A DNA stretch of 6,992 nucleotides from Phycisphaerae bacterium (lineage in GTDB: Bacteria; Planctomycetota; Phycisphaerae; Sedimentisphaerales; Anaerobacaceae). Of this stretch, positions 6,115-6,992 are shown one piece after another. Position 1 is the stretch's first letter. Every line of letters begins with the position of its first letter. Both the position numbers and the translations under genes were made by a program. The notes under the pieces were generated by a model. It ran no database searches. It was given only the letters and a program-made list of their open reading frames with translations, and had not been told where the DNA came from. Location of the stretch: assembly GCA_030667885.1 (NCBI GenBank), contig DAOUVA010000233.1, positions 1 through 6,992 of the forward strand, written 5' to 3'.

Positions 6115-6992
6115 TTATTTACGGATTGCCGCTTGCGCCGCCGCTAATCTTGCAATCGGCACTCTAAAGGGCGAGCAGGATACGTAATTCATCCCGACCC
6201 TGTGACAGAAGTCGATACTGTTCGGATCGCCGCCATGCTCGCCGCAGATACCGACCTTCAGTTTCTTCTTGGTCTGCCTGCCGAGTTTGGTGCCCATTTC
6301 CACCAGTTTACCGACGCCGACCTGGTCGAGCTGCTGGAACGGGTCCGCCGCATAAATACCTTTTTTGACGTATTCTCCCAAGAACTTGCCGGCATCGTCC
6401 CGCGAAAAACCCATCGTCATCTGCGTCAGGTCATTGGTCCCGAAGCTGAAGAACTCCGCCTCGGTGGCGATTTCGTCTGCCGTCAAGGCCGCCCTCGGCA
6501 CCTCAATCATCGTCCCGATCATGTACTTGATTTTGGCCTTCTTCTCCTTAAAGACCATGTTGATTTCGTCAATGATTTCATGCTTGACCAGCTTCAATTC
6601 CTCAACTGCGCCCGCAAGCGGAATCATAATCTCAGGAAGAACGACCTTGCCGGCTTTTTTCACCTTCAGCGCCGCCTCGATTATCGCCCTTGCCTGCATC
6701 CGGTATATAGCCGGATATGTAATCGATAAGCGGCACCCGCGATGACCGAGCATCGGGTTGAACTCGTGCAACTGATCAACCTTCGCCTTAACCACCGCCG
6801 GCTTAATCCCAAGGCGCAGCGCCATCTCCGCCTGGTTCCACTTGTCCTGCGGCAGGAACTCATGCAGCGGCGGATCAAGCAATCTAATCGTAACCGGAAG
6901 ACCCTCCATCGCCTTGAAGATACCCTCGAAATCACTGCGCTGATAAGGCAGCAGTTTCTTCAATGCACCTTCGAACTGCTTCTTGGCTACGG
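6115..6992 (-). CDS. ppdK: Pyruvate, phosphate dikinase, C-terminal PEP/pyruvate domain (partial)
   Basis: PPDK interconverts ATP, phosphate and pyruvate with AMP, diphosphate and phosphoenolpyruvate in the cytosol. It serves PPi-dependent glycolysis or PEP formation. About 291 codons are present, from the right edge to the TAA at 6117-6115. They cover most of the C-terminal TIM-barrel domain (PF02896) of a protein that is usually near 875-900 residues. Diagnostic motifs in order are LLDPPLHEFLP, NPMLGHRGCRLS, GTMIEVPRAALTADEIA, FSFGTNDLTQ with GFSRDD, and CGEHGGDP followed by SCSPFRVPIARLAAAQAAI. The cysteine of CGEHGG (codon 6246-6244) has 42 residues after it, in line with the catalytic Cys831 of the 874-residue Clostridium symbiosum enzyme. 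The frame is open to base 6992, so the TTG at 6963 is not the start. The phosphohistidine and ATP-grasp domains lie outside the window. PEP synthase is excluded by these PPDK-specific motifs. Confidence 0.97.
   Translation of the reverse strand, partial: VAKKQFEGALKKLLPYQRSDFEGIFKAMEGLPVTIRLLDPPLHEFLPQDKWNQAEMALRLGIKPAVVKAKVDQLHEFNPMLGHRGCRLSITYPAIYRMQARAIIEAALKVKKAGKVVLPEIMIPLAGAVEELKLVKHEIIDEINMVFKEKKAKIKYMIGTMIEVPRAALTADEIATEAEFFSFGTNDLTQMTMGFSRDDAGKFLGEYVKKGIYAADPFQQLDQVGVGKLVEMGTKLGRQTKKKLKVGICGEHGGDPNSIDFCHRVGMNYVSCSPFRVPIARLAAAQAAIRK

Noticed and set aside
6961..6963. TTG as the start of a short PPDK-like protein
   Set aside because: The frame stays open to the window edge and the upstream codons read as normal PPDK sequence, so the gene is simply cut by the window.

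Overview
The window reads as an ordinary bacterial chromosome segment from a free-living, probably anaerobic or facultative Gram-negative-type organism. It contains a lipoprotein with a lipobox, a bacterial ClpB, a secreted glycoside hydrolase and a pyruvate, phosphate dikinase (PPDK). Base composition is near 50% G+C by eye and codon choice looks similar in all genes, so nothing points to recent transfer. The mix of PPDK, an exported GH30-type enzyme and a TIGR00027-like methyltransferase would fit a Planctomycetota (Phycisphaerae-like) genome. That assignment is an impression from protein flavour and is not proven here.

Layout: (1) 1-362, plus strand, a small lipoprotein of unknown function, probably cut at its 5' end by the window edge. 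(2) 363-664, a non-coding stretch with several short dyads and a plausible housekeeping-type promoter for clpB. (3) 665-3244, plus strand, complete clpB with every catalytic motif. (4) 3245-3317, a convergent junction. (5) 3318-4739, minus strand, a secreted clan GH-A hydrolase of the GH30 type. (6) 4740-4981, a 242-base spacer with a dyad near the GH30 start and a nested pair of inverted repeats. (7) 4982-5836, minus strand, a class I SAM-dependent methyltransferase. (8) 5837-6114, a non-coding stretch with the methyltransferase promoter and a clear intrinsic terminator facing the PPDK gene. (9) 6115-6992, minus strand, the C-terminal third of ppdK, running off the right edge.

The genes do not form one pathway. 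ClpB is protein quality control, PPDK is central carbon metabolism, GH30 is extracellular polysaccharide or glycoside breakdown, and the methyltransferase has no identifiable substrate. The three minus-strand genes are separated by 242 and 278 bases and a terminator, so they are probably separate transcription units. I found no mobile element, CRISPR array, tRNA or rRNA, and no convincing new multi-gene system. The items most worth checking are the structured spacer upstream of the GH30 gene, the dyads upstream of clpB, and residue changes in the GH30 and ClpB motifs.
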